Source: Chitinophagales bacterium (GTDB taxonomy: Bacteria > Bacteroidota > Bacteroidia > Chitinophagales > JADIYW01). From it: DNA of 64,000 nucleotides. Below, piece after piece: positions 52,672 to 61,634 of this stretch (positions are counted from its first letter, which is position 1; every line of letters starts with the position of its first letter). The notes beneath the pieces are model-generated. The model saw nothing but the letters and a program-made list of their open reading frames with translations, had not been told where the DNA came from and did not search any database. A program made the position numbers and the translations under genes. The stretch lies in contig JAMLHJ010000001.1 of assembly GCA_023957245.1 (NCBI GenBank), positions 62,001 through 126,000 on the forward strand. Direction: 5' to 3'.

Positions 52672-54254
52672 TGTCCAATTCTGTTTCAAATATTCTTTCA
52701 CACCTACCCCTATCTCTTCATGATAATTTGGAAAGGGATGGATATGTTGTTATTGAAGGGATTGACCTATCTATTATCAAACAATTAAAATCAATATTCT
52801 ATAGTAAATTTCATCAAGGAGAGAATATTGGATTTCAAAGCACAATGAAAAATGTCAATGAATCCAACACAAGAAGAGAAATTTTTGAAGATATTGAAAG
52901 TTTGAGCACGACACTAATTGATACATATTTACCTGAATATCAAATTCACCTAGCCAATTTCCTATATAAATCTCCTCGTTCAACATCTGCAGAAGTGGGT
53001 GTACATAGAGATTGGTCTTATGTAGAACATAAGCTAGATAATGCATACAACTTTTGGATACCTCTAGATGATATTAATGATAGTAATGGGAATTTTTACA
53101 TCGTACCACAAAGCCATAAAATAATTCATGGTCCAAGGCTCACTCCTTTTCAGGATGAACTCGCTCCATTAAAAGATAAAATTCAAGCTTGGGGTAAGGC
53201 AATATCCTTAAAAGTGGGACAAGCATTAATTTACCATCCTGGATTAATACATTACTCCTTCCCCAATAACAGCCAACTAGGGAGATTGGTTGTAGGTATG
53301 GTCTGCAAGCCTCAAAATGCACATAGTTATCATTATTATCTAGATGATGATAAAAAATGTAGAAGATATGATGTAAACAAGGAATTTTATTTCGATTTCA
53401 ACCCCAACTTAATTCCCAAAGCAGAATACTCATATTCCTATTATAATGGTATTTTAGGAGAACCTGAAATAAAAAATTGGCTTGCATTAATGGAAGAAAA
53501 ACATGGATATTTACCTGATAGAGTTGCAAAATACTATGATAGTACAACTGATGATTATCTCGCTACTTATGGTTCAACAATACAAGCATTTCGTCCTAAA
53601 AACGAAGACGATTTACATCAATATATCATTAAAAGCGCTCAATTAGAAAAGCACCAGATGATTCTTGATGCAGGATGTGGGGTAGGAAGTCCAGCAATAT
53701 TTTTTGCCAAAAAAATCAATCTGAATATTATAGGAATATCAATAAGTCCACATCAAATTAATCTGGCCAATCAATTTGCTAAAGGCAAATGGCTGAAAGG
53801 GAAGGTTCAATTTCAAGTGGGAGATTACCACAAACTGTCAGAGATCGTACCCGAATCTCATTTTGACAGAGTTATATTCTTAGAGTCACTTGGACACTCC
53901 TATCGTCCAGAACGAGTAATACAAGAAGCTTTTAAAATATTGAAACCAGGAGGAGCAATCTATATTAAAGATTTCTTTCCTTATGAATTTGATGATGAAA
54001 TCACGCAAAGCAAGTATAAAAAGGTAGTAAAAAATATCAATGAAGCTTATTGTTATAATGTATTAGATTTAAATACTACAATTAGTCAATTAAGGAGAAG
54101 TGGATTTGAAGTAGGTTATATTAAAAAATTTGACTTTGTAGATGATATAGAAAAAAGAGCTGCTTTTGAAACTAGATTAGGCATTGATTTGTTTGGAGAT
54201 TTACCTGAGTTTAGAGTTGCAGAATGGTTGGAGTTGTATTTTGTTAAGCCATGA
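52671..54254 (+). CDS. PhyH dioxygenase 4 fused to SAM methyltransferase
   Basis: 527 residues. Residues 1-260 are a PhyH domain with H112 and D114 (VHRDWSYVEH), H194 (LIHYSFPN) and R205. Residues about 300-527 are a class I methyltransferase: motif I ILDAGCGVGSP at 331-341, ISISPHQINLANQFA, FDRVIFLESLGHSYRP and LKPGGAIYIKDFF. A hydroxylated position might be O-methylated by the same protein. The fusion is continuous without a weak linker or internal start signal. It overlaps the next gene by 4 bases. Confidence 0.88.
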   Translation: MSNSVSNILSHLPLSLHDNLERDGYVVIEGIDLSIIKQLKSIFYSKFHQGENIGFQSTMKNVNESNTRREIFEDIESLSTTLIDTYLPEYQIHLANFLYKSPRSTSAEVGVHRDWSYVEHKLDNAYNFWIPLDDINDSNGNFYIVPQSHKIIHGPRLTPFQDELAPLKDKIQAWGKAISLKVGQALIYHPGLIHYSFPNNSQLGRLVVGMVCKPQNAHSYHYYLDDDKKCRRYDVNKEFYFDFNPNLIPKAEYSYSYYNGILGEPEIKNWLALMEEKHGYLPDRVAKYYDSTTDDYLATYGSTIQAFRPKNEDDLHQYIIKSAQLEKHQMILDAGCGVGSPAIFFAKKINLNIIGISISPHQINLANQFAKGKWLKGKVQFQVGDYHKLSEIVPESHFDRVIFLESLGHSYRPERVIQEAFKILKPGGAIYIKDFFPYEFDDEITQSKYKKVVKNINEAYCYNVLDLNTTISQLRRSGFEVGYIKKFDFVDDIEKRAAFETRLGIDLFGDLPEFRVAEWLELYFVKP

Positions 54255-55072
54255 GTTTACAAGAACAAATAGAAGATAAAAAATTTGAGAAAAGTGGTTA
54301 TTTTAATTACCCTCAACTTCTTTCATTAGAAGGAATAAATAAGCTTTTGGAATATCAACAACTAGAACAGCAAAAAAAGCAATCTGGATTTTATAGTAGT
54401 ATTTGGGAAGAAGATGTTGCAAAAAGGCAACGGGATTTTGAAGTCATCAAAAATATAGCATGGGCAGAAATCTCTCATAAACTACCTGGCTATAAGCTCA
54501 TTATGGCCAATTTTATGATTAAAAAAAATGAGCAAGAAAGTGCTTTAGGTTTACATCAGGATTGGACTTTTACTGATGAAGAACAACATCGAACAACCAA
54601 TATTTGGATTCCTTTAATGGATATGACTAAAGAGAATGGTCCTATGAACTTTATCTTAGGTTCACATAGAATCCATCATCCTATTCGCGGAAAAAATATT
54701 GAACAAATGTTTGAAAAGGGGAGCCCATTTTTACAAAAATATTTCAACAGACACTTTCTTACAAAAAAAGGTGATGCTATTGTTTTTGATGTAAGAATGA
54801 TTCATTATTCCCCAGCCAATATTTCAAACAATATTAGAATGGCTATTTCAATGGTTATTGCACCTATTGGTACCCAATTAGTGCATTATTATAGAACTGA
54901 CAGATTCTCTCCTATTGTTCAAAAAATCCACATAGATTATACTTATTTTTACGAATACCATTTAACAGACATTCCACTTCAAATTAAAACCATATCTAGC
55001 AATAAATATCAAAAAGTCACATTTTGGAAACAGTTAAAAGCTATTATAAATATCATTTGGGCTAATCTATAA
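54251..55072 (+). CDS. PhyH-family Fe(II)/2-oxoglutarate dioxygenase 5
   Basis: 273 residues. H102 and D104 (LHQDWTFTDE), H185 (MIHYSPAN) and R196 (NIRMAIS) are present; ENGPMNFILGSHR is the loop. Closest by eye to member 2 in the motif spacing. A 5-base gap to the next gene keeps it in the operon. The N terminus is Lys/Glu-rich (EQIEDKKFEKSGY). Confidence 0.87.
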   Translation: MSLQEQIEDKKFEKSGYFNYPQLLSLEGINKLLEYQQLEQQKKQSGFYSSIWEEDVAKRQRDFEVIKNIAWAEISHKLPGYKLIMANFMIKKNEQESALGLHQDWTFTDEEQHRTTNIWIPLMDMTKENGPMNFILGSHRIHHPIRGKNIEQMFEKGSPFLQKYFNRHFLTKKGDAIVFDVRMIHYSPANISNNIRMAISMVIAPIGTQLVHYYRTDRFSPIVQKIHIDYTYFYEYHLTDIPLQIKTISSNKYQKVTFWKQLKAIINIIWANL

Positions 55073-55077
55073 ATTTC

Positions 55078-55851
55078 ATGAGACAGATATTCTTCAATAA
55101 AGATTTAGACATTCTTTTCAAAGAAAATGGGTATGTTGTTATTCCACAGTTAGTTGAATTTGAATGTAGAAATAAAATTTTATCATATTTCAAAAAATGC
55201 AATATTGAAAAAAGCAATACAATACAACTAACAGGTTCAATAAAGGATTTCTCATTAAAATCTAACATACATGCGTATATCAGCTCAACTATTGCACCCC
55301 TGACTCAAGAAATTTTGATAAACTATGAACCTGTACAAGGAATATTCTCTAATAAACCTCCTCATCCTGACTCTACTATGTGTATTCATAGAGATTGGAA
55401 TCTAGTAGATGAAGCTCAATTTACATCATTGAGTGTATGGACACTTATCGATGGTGATTCAAATCAACACGGTCATTTAGATGTCTGGCCCAAATCCCAT
55501 TTAGAACACTATTCAGTAAGAGGGCGTAATTTTGACTTTGAAATTCTTCCAGAAAAGTTTGAACATTCAAGAAAGACCATATACCTAAAAGCAGGAGATG
55601 CAATCATCTTTGACCATAGATTGGTTCATGCTTCAGGAGCAAATCTTTCCGATACAGATAGGCTAGCAGCAGTGTTAGCATTTTTACCTAAAGAAGCTCC
55701 TTTATTGCATTATTATAAAGATATGGCACATCATGAATTAAAAGTGTTGGAATTAGAGAAAAGTCAATTTCATCTACTTGACTTTACGCTTTCAGATTTA
55801 CCACCATATAAGCAAATTGTTAAAACTACAATATTACCCTATGAAAAATGA
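55078..55851 (+). CDS. PhyH-family Fe(II)/2-oxoglutarate dioxygenase 6
   Basis: 257 residues. H104 and D106 (CIHRDWNLVDE), H184 (LVHASGAN) and R195 (DTDRLAAV) are present; the loop is changed to NQHGHLDVWPKSH. Shorter than the others. It overlaps the next gene by 11 bases, coupling translation. Substrate unknown. Confidence 0.87.
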   Translation: MRQIFFNKDLDILFKENGYVVIPQLVEFECRNKILSYFKKCNIEKSNTIQLTGSIKDFSLKSNIHAYISSTIAPLTQEILINYEPVQGIFSNKPPHPDSTMCIHRDWNLVDEAQFTSLSVWTLIDGDSNQHGHLDVWPKSHLEHYSVRGRNFDFEILPEKFEHSRKTIYLKAGDAIIFDHRLVHASGANLSDTDRLAAVLAFLPKEAPLLHYYKDMAHHELKVLELEKSQFHLLDFTLSDLPPYKQIVKTTILPYEK

Positions 55852-56665
55852 AATTTTCCACCTAAAGCAACATGCAGAAGATTTTCAAAGAGACGGTTAT
55901 ATAGTAGTCAATCTTTTGACAGATCAAGAGATTGATTTTTTATTAGAAAAATATAATTTAATTGAGAAAAAATCATTGAATGGAGTTACCCAAAACAGGT
56001 ATAATACATTAGAAATTGAAGACTATAATTATAGATCTAGTGTATATCACCATTTGTCTCCATTCTTAGCTGAGCGGATCAAAAAGTTCGTAAAAGGCTA
56101 TCAAATTATAGGTATTAATTTTGCTGTAAAAAAACCATTTGGAGAAGAATTTCCTCCACATGTAGATGACTCTCATACTGATAGCGAACTATTGGGGATT
56201 AATGTCTGGATTCCTCTGACCGACGTAACACCTCAAAACGGAGGTTTATATATGTTTAAAGGCACCCATCAAATCAATATCCCAATGCGTGGAATTGGGT
56301 TACCCTTTCCTTATCCTCAACATTTAGAAACCATCAGAAAATATGCACGGCCACTATCTTTAAAGCTTGGGCAAGCTATTATTTTTAATGATAAAATTAT
56401 TCATGGTTCAGGGAAAAACAATAGCCAAGTTGAAAGGCCAGCGATTATTACTGGGATGATTCCAGAAGATGCTACAGCAAAAGTTTTTGTAAGTTATGAT
56501 AGCATAGGTAATAATAAAGCGGAACTCTTTGAAATATCGACAGATTTTTTTCTCACATTTTCTTTCAAGGGGCGCCCAAATGGTTTTAAGAGTTTAGGGA
56601 TTTTTGACTATATTCCACCACAAATAGATGATAAGTCATTTCAAGAATTGATTACCTCTTCATAA
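55841..56665 (+). CDS. PhyH-family Fe(II)/2-oxoglutarate dioxygenase 7
   Basis: 274 residues from ATG 55841; an in-frame extension 21 codons upstream overlaps member 6 and lacks support. H107 and D109 (PPHVDDSHTD), H188 (IIHGSGKN) and R199 (VERPAI). It has PHxDDSH instead of HQDW, like member 1 (PHQDSSH), so members 1 and 7 may share a substrate type. The gene ends 1 base before the ATPase gene. Confidence 0.87.
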   Translation: MKNEIFHLKQHAEDFQRDGYIVVNLLTDQEIDFLLEKYNLIEKKSLNGVTQNRYNTLEIEDYNYRSSVYHHLSPFLAERIKKFVKGYQIIGINFAVKKPFGEEFPPHVDDSHTDSELLGINVWIPLTDVTPQNGGLYMFKGTHQINIPMRGIGLPFPYPQHLETIRKYARPLSLKLGQAIIFNDKIIHGSGKNNSQVERPAIITGMIPEDATAKVFVSYDSIGNNKAELFEISTDFFLTFSFKGRPNGFKSLGIFDYIPPQIDDKSFQELITSS

Positions 56666-56666
56666 C

Positions 56667-57887
56667 ATGGATGCACAATATGCGATAATCGCAGAAAATC
56701 TTTCGAAAGAATATACTATTAACCTTTCACGAATTGAAGAAGTTTTTTTAAAAACGGTTTCAAAAGGTCAAAAAATTGAAGTGCTAAAAAACTTCAATTT
56801 TAAAATAAAAAAAGGAAGTGTTACAGGTATTATTGGAGTCAATGGAAGTGGGAAAAGTACATTGTTGAAAATTTTGGGTCAAATCTTAAAACCTGATCAT
56901 GGCAAAATATTTATCAATGGAACAGTTGGAGCCATTATTGAGTTGGGAGCAGGTTTTCATCCTGACCTAAGTGGGTATGACAATATATTTTTCAATGCAA
57001 CATTACATGGCTTTGCAAAAAAAGACATTCAAATATTTATAGATGACATCATAGATTTCAGTGAGTTACATGAATTTATTCACGAACCTATTAAGCATTA
57101 TAGTAGTGGAATGTTAATGAGATTGGCATTTTCCATAATTATATATCTTCCATTTGATATTTTATTGCTAGATGAAATATTTGCAGTAGGAGATCAAAGT
57201 TTCAAATTGAAATGCATGCAGAAAATTAAAGAATTGTCATATTCCGAAAAAACAATCTTAATAGTCAGCCATGATTTTATTCAATTAAAAAATATTTGTA
57301 GTGAATTGATATTTATACACAATCACCAAGTCAAAATGCATGGAGATATCAACGATGTAATAGAATCATATATAGTTAATACAAATTTCTTAAGTTCTTC
57401 ATTTTCTTTTACTGAAGGAGAATATGATTGGCAAAATCCCAATAAAAATCAAGAAATTGAACATTTATCTTTTTACACAACTTCACACAAATATCAGTTT
57501 TTAAATTCTGAACAAATTGAACTGAACTTTAAATTCAAAAAAAAATCAGATTCAAAAATTAATATTGCAGTAGTCTTTAATAGTGGAATTGAACAGCCCT
57601 TTATGGCATATAGCACAACTAATAAAATCAATGGTGATTTTGAAATATATTCAAAAGGAAAATACCATTTACAAACAATATTACCAGCCAACTTTCTCAA
57701 TGAGGGGCTTATACTAATAGATGTACATTTTATCGATAAAGAGGCAACAGATATCTGCCAAATAAAATCATTAGCTCAATTACAGATAAAAAAAGATACT
57801 TCTGATAAAGATATTTTCTTAAAAGAAAAGAATTTTATTGGCCCCATATTTCCTTTAAGTCAATGGAAAATAACAAGCAATGAATAA
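56667..57887 (+). CDS. ABC transporter ATPase, Wzt-like with C-terminal domain
   Basis: 406 residues. Walker A GVNGSGKST at 57-65, signature HYSSGM near 143, Walker B DILLLDEIFAVGD, and H-loop VSHD. Residues about 250-400 form an additional beta-rich domain (LNSEQIELNFKFKKKSDSKI) as in Wzt proteins that recognise the modified end of a glycan. It powers the Wzm-like permease upstream of the dioxygenase run. The C-terminal domain may read the marks added by the PhyH/methyltransferase proteins. The next start overlaps by 8 bases. Confidence 0.88.
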   Translation: MDAQYAIIAENLSKEYTINLSRIEEVFLKTVSKGQKIEVLKNFNFKIKKGSVTGIIGVNGSGKSTLLKILGQILKPDHGKIFINGTVGAIIELGAGFHPDLSGYDNIFFNATLHGFAKKDIQIFIDDIIDFSELHEFIHEPIKHYSSGMLMRLAFSIIIYLPFDILLLDEIFAVGDQSFKLKCMQKIKELSYSEKTILIVSHDFIQLKNICSELIFIHNHQVKMHGDINDVIESYIVNTNFLSSSFSFTEGEYDWQNPNKNQEIEHLSFYTTSHKYQFLNSEQIELNFKFKKKSDSKINIAVVFNSGIEQPFMAYSTTNKINGDFEIYSKGKYHLQTILPANFLNEGLILIDVHFIDKEATDICQIKSLAQLQIKKDTSDKDIFLKEKNFIGPIFPLSQWKITSNE

Positions 57888-59550
57888 GTTTGTTCATTTT
57901 TTAAGTAATCACCCTAGTCTTGTTTATACCTTATTGTTTTTGGGAATATTCATACAATATCCCCTTTCTGGATCATTACCTGGACATTCAGATACACTAT
58001 TAAATCTCTCTATCTTTAATGACACTTTAAATAGGATATCTGCATTTATTCATCATGAGGCAATAGGTAGGGCCTATTATCCAGAGCTATATTATGAAGC
58101 ATTCACAGAATTGTATTGGGGACATATTCTGATATTTATTCCATTCAAATTAATTCATCTATCTGATATTTGGGCTTATTATTTTTTTATAAGCATCATA
58201 TATATTCTCAATGCTTATGCTGCTTTTTATTTTTTCAAATATTTTAATTTTTCAAAAGAAAGTAGTTTGCTAGGTGGACTCCTTTTTTCAGCCAATGCAT
58301 TTGCATTTAGTCAGATAGAATTTCTTAATGGCATACCTTATTTCTTTTTCTTCTCTGCGCTGATAATGTATTTCAAATATATCCAAAGTAAGCAATTTAA
58401 ATATCTTGCTTTTTCATCTATTTTAATAGCAGTGGAGTTTTACTTTTCCATATATATTACAATCTATTTTGTTGTAATTTGTTCTAGTATTTTCATTGTA
58501 CATTTTTTCCAAAAGAAAGGTATATTAATCTCTATACAGGATTTAATAAAAGCAATTATTATTGGGCTTATACTCATCTCCCCATACATCTATATCATGA
58601 TAAAATATGGATTCTTAACTGGAGGATATAGTGTTATAGATGTTAATAACATAGAAAAATTTTCTCTTCATTTAACAGATTTGATTAGACCACTTCCCAA
58701 TCATCAATTTTACAAAGATTGGTTTCCTCAAAATGACAATGATTCCTTTAGAATGGTGAATTATGGTTTTTTGGGTATTAGTTTCATTCTATTTTCGATA
58801 TTAGGTTTCAAAAAAATTAATAAATATTTTAAACCAATATTTTATATTTTTCTTTTTTCAGGTATAATACTTTCTGTAGGTCCCTATTTTTATAATGGCA
58901 ACTTCAGAATTCCAGCTCCATTATATCCATTGTATAAAAATCTTGGATTTTCAGGTGCATTAAGGATTCCAGGTCGAGCATATTCTTTAATCATCATCGC
59001 TGCTATTTTTTCAATACTTTCATTTTTGGACAAAATGGACACCAAGGGTATAAAAAATATCACCATTATCTTATTTGCTATTGTTTTTTATTTTGAAAAC
59101 ATTCCACACAGATTTGTTCATAATGAATATGAAAAGCAGCTTACAATGCCTACTTTTCCTAAAGTATATTTAGATAATCTTCCCAATGATGAGGTAATTC
59201 TTACTCTTCCCAGTTCTTTATTCACGGGTAAAAAATTTAGAAAAGATGGACTAAGTGAACATTCAAGAGAAGAGCTCTATTTACTTTGGCAAACTCAACA
59301 CAAAAAAAATACAGTCAATGGCATAGGTTCGTATATGTCATTTCATAGAAAAGATGTAGATAGTTTAATTCATGCAAATAAATGGGATGCACTATACCTC
59401 AATTATCAGATATCGAAAATAGTTTATTTCAAAGATTATGTAATTGACAATACTGACATAAATCAATTAGAAAATCTAAAAAAATCTACCCTTTTTAAGG
59501 AAATAAAATCTACTGACAAAATCATTATTTTTGAAGCTAAGCAGAAATAA
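57880..59550 (+). CDS. polytopic membrane protein, GT-C/YfhO-like
   Basis: 556 residues with roughly ten to eleven transmembrane helices. SGSLPGHSDTLLNLSIFNDT contains an acidic residue in the first extracytoplasmic loop as in GT-C glycosyltransferases, and the C-terminal soluble part (VYLDNLPNDEVILTLPSSLF) is like YfhO-type proteins. It would transfer a sugar from a lipid carrier on the periplasmic side. Last gene of the rightward operon; the convergent GT2 gene begins 3 bases beyond. Confidence 0.65.
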   Translation: MNKFVHFLSNHPSLVYTLLFLGIFIQYPLSGSLPGHSDTLLNLSIFNDTLNRISAFIHHEAIGRAYYPELYYEAFTELYWGHILIFIPFKLIHLSDIWAYYFFISIIYILNAYAAFYFFKYFNFSKESSLLGGLLFSANAFAFSQIEFLNGIPYFFFFSALIMYFKYIQSKQFKYLAFSSILIAVEFYFSIYITIYFVVICSSIFIVHFFQKKGILISIQDLIKAIIIGLILISPYIYIMIKYGFLTGGYSVIDVNNIEKFSLHLTDLIRPLPNHQFYKDWFPQNDNDSFRMVNYGFLGISFILFSILGFKKINKYFKPIFYIFLFSGIILSVGPYFYNGNFRIPAPLYPLYKNLGFSGALRIPGRAYSLIIIAAIFSILSFLDKMDTKGIKNITIILFAIVFYFENIPHRFVHNEYEKQLTMPTFPKVYLDNLPNDEVILTLPSSLFTGKKFRKDGLSEHSREELYLLWQTQHKKNTVNGIGSYMSFHRKDVDSLIHANKWDALYLNYQISKIVYFKDYVIDNTDINQLENLKKSTLFKEIKSTDKIIIFEAKQK

Positions 59551-59553
59551 TAA

Positions 59554-60267
59554 TCATCGAAACAATCCATATTTTAGGATATAAAAGATAGCTTTTACTC
59601 CATCTTTCCAATTAATTTTTTTACCCTCTTCATAAGTTCTTCCATAATAAGAAATACCTACTTCGTAAAATCTCACCTTTGGAATTCTAGACAATTTAAT
59701 AGTAATTTCTGGTTCAAATCCAAATCTCTTTTCATGCAAATATAGACTTTTAGCCATCTTCGTATTGATAAGCTTATAACATGTTTCCATATCCGTCAGA
59801 TTGAGATTGGAAAAGATATTACATAATTTAGTTAAAAATTTGTTTCCCAAATCGTGATAAAAATACAAGACCCTATGTGGCTTGCTTCCTATAAATCTTG
59901 AACCATATACTACATCTGCCAATCCCAATAAAACTGGATATAATAAGTCATGGTAATCATTAGGATCATACTCCAAATCAGCATCTTGAATAATTAAATA
60001 TTCTCCTGTTGCAAGGCTTATCCCTTTATGAATAGCCGCTCCTTTTCCTTGATTAATTTGTTGCGAGAATAATTGAATACTATCTGCTGAATGACTATCA
60101 ATATAGTTTTGAACAATCAAAGCACTGTCGTCAGTAGAAGCATCATCAACCACAATTATCTCCTTCTTAATTTCATCTAATTGGACTGATAAAATCTTAT
60201 CTAGTATTACAGTAATAGTACTTTCTTCATTATACAATGGTATTATTATAGAAAGTGTCTTCAGCAT
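59554..60267 (-). CDS. GT2 glycosyltransferase, dolichyl/polyprenyl-phosphate type
   Basis: 237 residues. SIIIPLYNEESTITVILDKI, EIIVVDDASTDDS, GKGAAIHKGISLATGEYLII and QDADLEYDPNDY are the GT2/DPM1 signatures (nucleotide binding and DXD-type). It makes polyprenyl-phosphate sugars, a donor for GT-C enzymes such as the adjacent gene product. No C-terminal transmembrane anchor, but FYILKYGLFR is hydrophobic. Convergent with that gene, with a 3-base gap and no terminator. Confidence 0.85.
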   Translation of the reverse strand: MLKTLSIIIPLYNEESTITVILDKILSVQLDEIKKEIIVVDDASTDDSALIVQNYIDSHSADSIQLFSQQINQGKGAAIHKGISLATGEYLIIQDADLEYDPNDYHDLLYPVLLGLADVVYGSRFIGSKPHRVLYFYHDLGNKFLTKLCNIFSNLNLTDMETCYKLINTKMAKSLYLHEKRFGFEPEITIKLSRIPKVRFYEVGISYYGRTYEEGKKINWKDGVKAIFYILKYGLFR

Positions 60268-60401
60268 GAATTGTTAATTGGCTTGTAAATATATCTTTAT
60301 TCTCTATCATAATAAAATAAACCTCTAAATCAAAAAAAATGAATATCCTCAATTAGATTTGCCACTACTAAAAAAAGGAAACATACACACTCATTTCAGA
60401 T

Positions 60402-61634
60402 TTAACGTTCAACATCATATATACTATCCTCTTTTTTTATAACGAATGGAGTCACAATTTTCTCCAAACTATGTGCCATCATGCTATAACCTTTTGCATT
60501 ATGATGGCTATCCTTGGGCCAATAATAATCTTGGAACTTTGCTTTATGAGTAATCATATATTCATCATAACAAGGTTTCAGACTATAATACTTTAGATGA
60601 GCCTTAGAAAATTTTTCTGCCATTTCAATATAAACCTTATTTATTTCAGGTGTATAATAGTGTTGACTAAAAGGAATATCAAAGATAATTAAACCTATAT
60701 CTCTGTCTTTGGCGTACTGATGATATTCTTTAAAAAGCTCAACAGATTCAAACTTCATCTTTTCTAACAAATCAGGATAGATCCCTTTTTTAACCAAAAA
60801 CTTGTCGTAGTCGCCCAATACTTGAATAAATACTCTAGCGGTATAGCTGAATACATATATGGGCGTCCACCAAAAGTCATAAGATTTTTTTAGATTACCT
60901 TCCTTATCAAAACGTTCTTTACCACCTCTCATAATGAAGTCTGAAAATAAATCATTATATGAAAATGATTGTAGGATAATATCTGGTTGGTATTTAATCA
61001 AGGTTTTCTTTAAAAAATCAAAATCAAAGAACGGGTCTGAACCCAATCTCCCAGCATTAATCAACTCAATATTCTTATATTTCTTTTGTAAAGATCTATC
61101 TAAAAATCTCACATAAGAAGAATCCTGATGTGCACCATCCCCTTCAGTAAAAGAGTCTCCCATACATAAAATTCTTAAAATATGTTCTGGTTTTGGAGTC
61201 ATATACTCTTTATCTGTTAAGCCAACACTATTGTGATTTCTTGAATACATAAACTCCTCTTTCTTTATATCATACTTATCAAATGGCTTCCTCAAATAAT
61301 AGTTCGCTGCATGGTTCTTATCAAGCGGCAATAAATAACCATTAAACATCATTGGGTCATATATGCTATTAGGTTGGATAAGAACTAATATTAGCTCAAT
61401 AGAAAAATATATTTTAAGAAAATATGTCAATTTACTTTTGATGCTGACACTTAAAAATCTTAATCTATATATGAATTGGACAAAAAGGATAAGATAAATA
61501 GGAATTGAAAGATTGATGAATTGGCTGACATAAGTTCCTTTCTTAATCAGAAAATAAAAGAAAACAAAAGGGAAAACCAGCAGAAAGAGATGGAGTAAAA
61601 ATTTTACAAGTTTATATTGAGATAGAATTTTCAT
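60402..61634 (-). CDS. membrane-anchored SGNH hydrolase 1
   Basis: 410 residues. Two or three hydrophobic helices in the first 90 residues, then SGNH blocks: CMGDSFTEGDG (Ser nucleophile), LGSDPFFDFDF (block II Gly), SYNDLF (Asn) and KDSHHNAKGYSMM (Asp-His). Such proteins (AlgX/DltD-like or acetylesterase) add or remove acyl groups on exported glycans. It overlaps its paralogue by 4 bases. The 134 bases upstream of the GT2 gene hold nothing notable. Confidence 0.82.
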   Translation of the reverse strand: MKILSQYKLVKFLLHLFLLVFPFVFFYFLIKKGTYVSQFINLSIPIYLILFVQFIYRLRFLSVSIKSKLTYFLKIYFSIELILVLIQPNSIYDPMMFNGYLLPLDKNHAANYYLRKPFDKYDIKKEEFMYSRNHNSVGLTDKEYMTPKPEHILRILCMGDSFTEGDGAHQDSSYVRFLDRSLQKKYKNIELINAGRLGSDPFFDFDFLKKTLIKYQPDIILQSFSYNDLFSDFIMRGGKERFDKEGNLKKSYDFWWTPIYVFSYTARVFIQVLGDYDKFLVKKGIYPDLLEKMKFESVELFKEYHQYAKDRDIGLIIFDIPFSQHYYTPEINKVYIEMAEKFSKAHLKYYSLKPCYDEYMITHKAKFQDYYWPKDSHHNAKGYSMMAHSLEKIVTPFVIKKEDSIYDVER

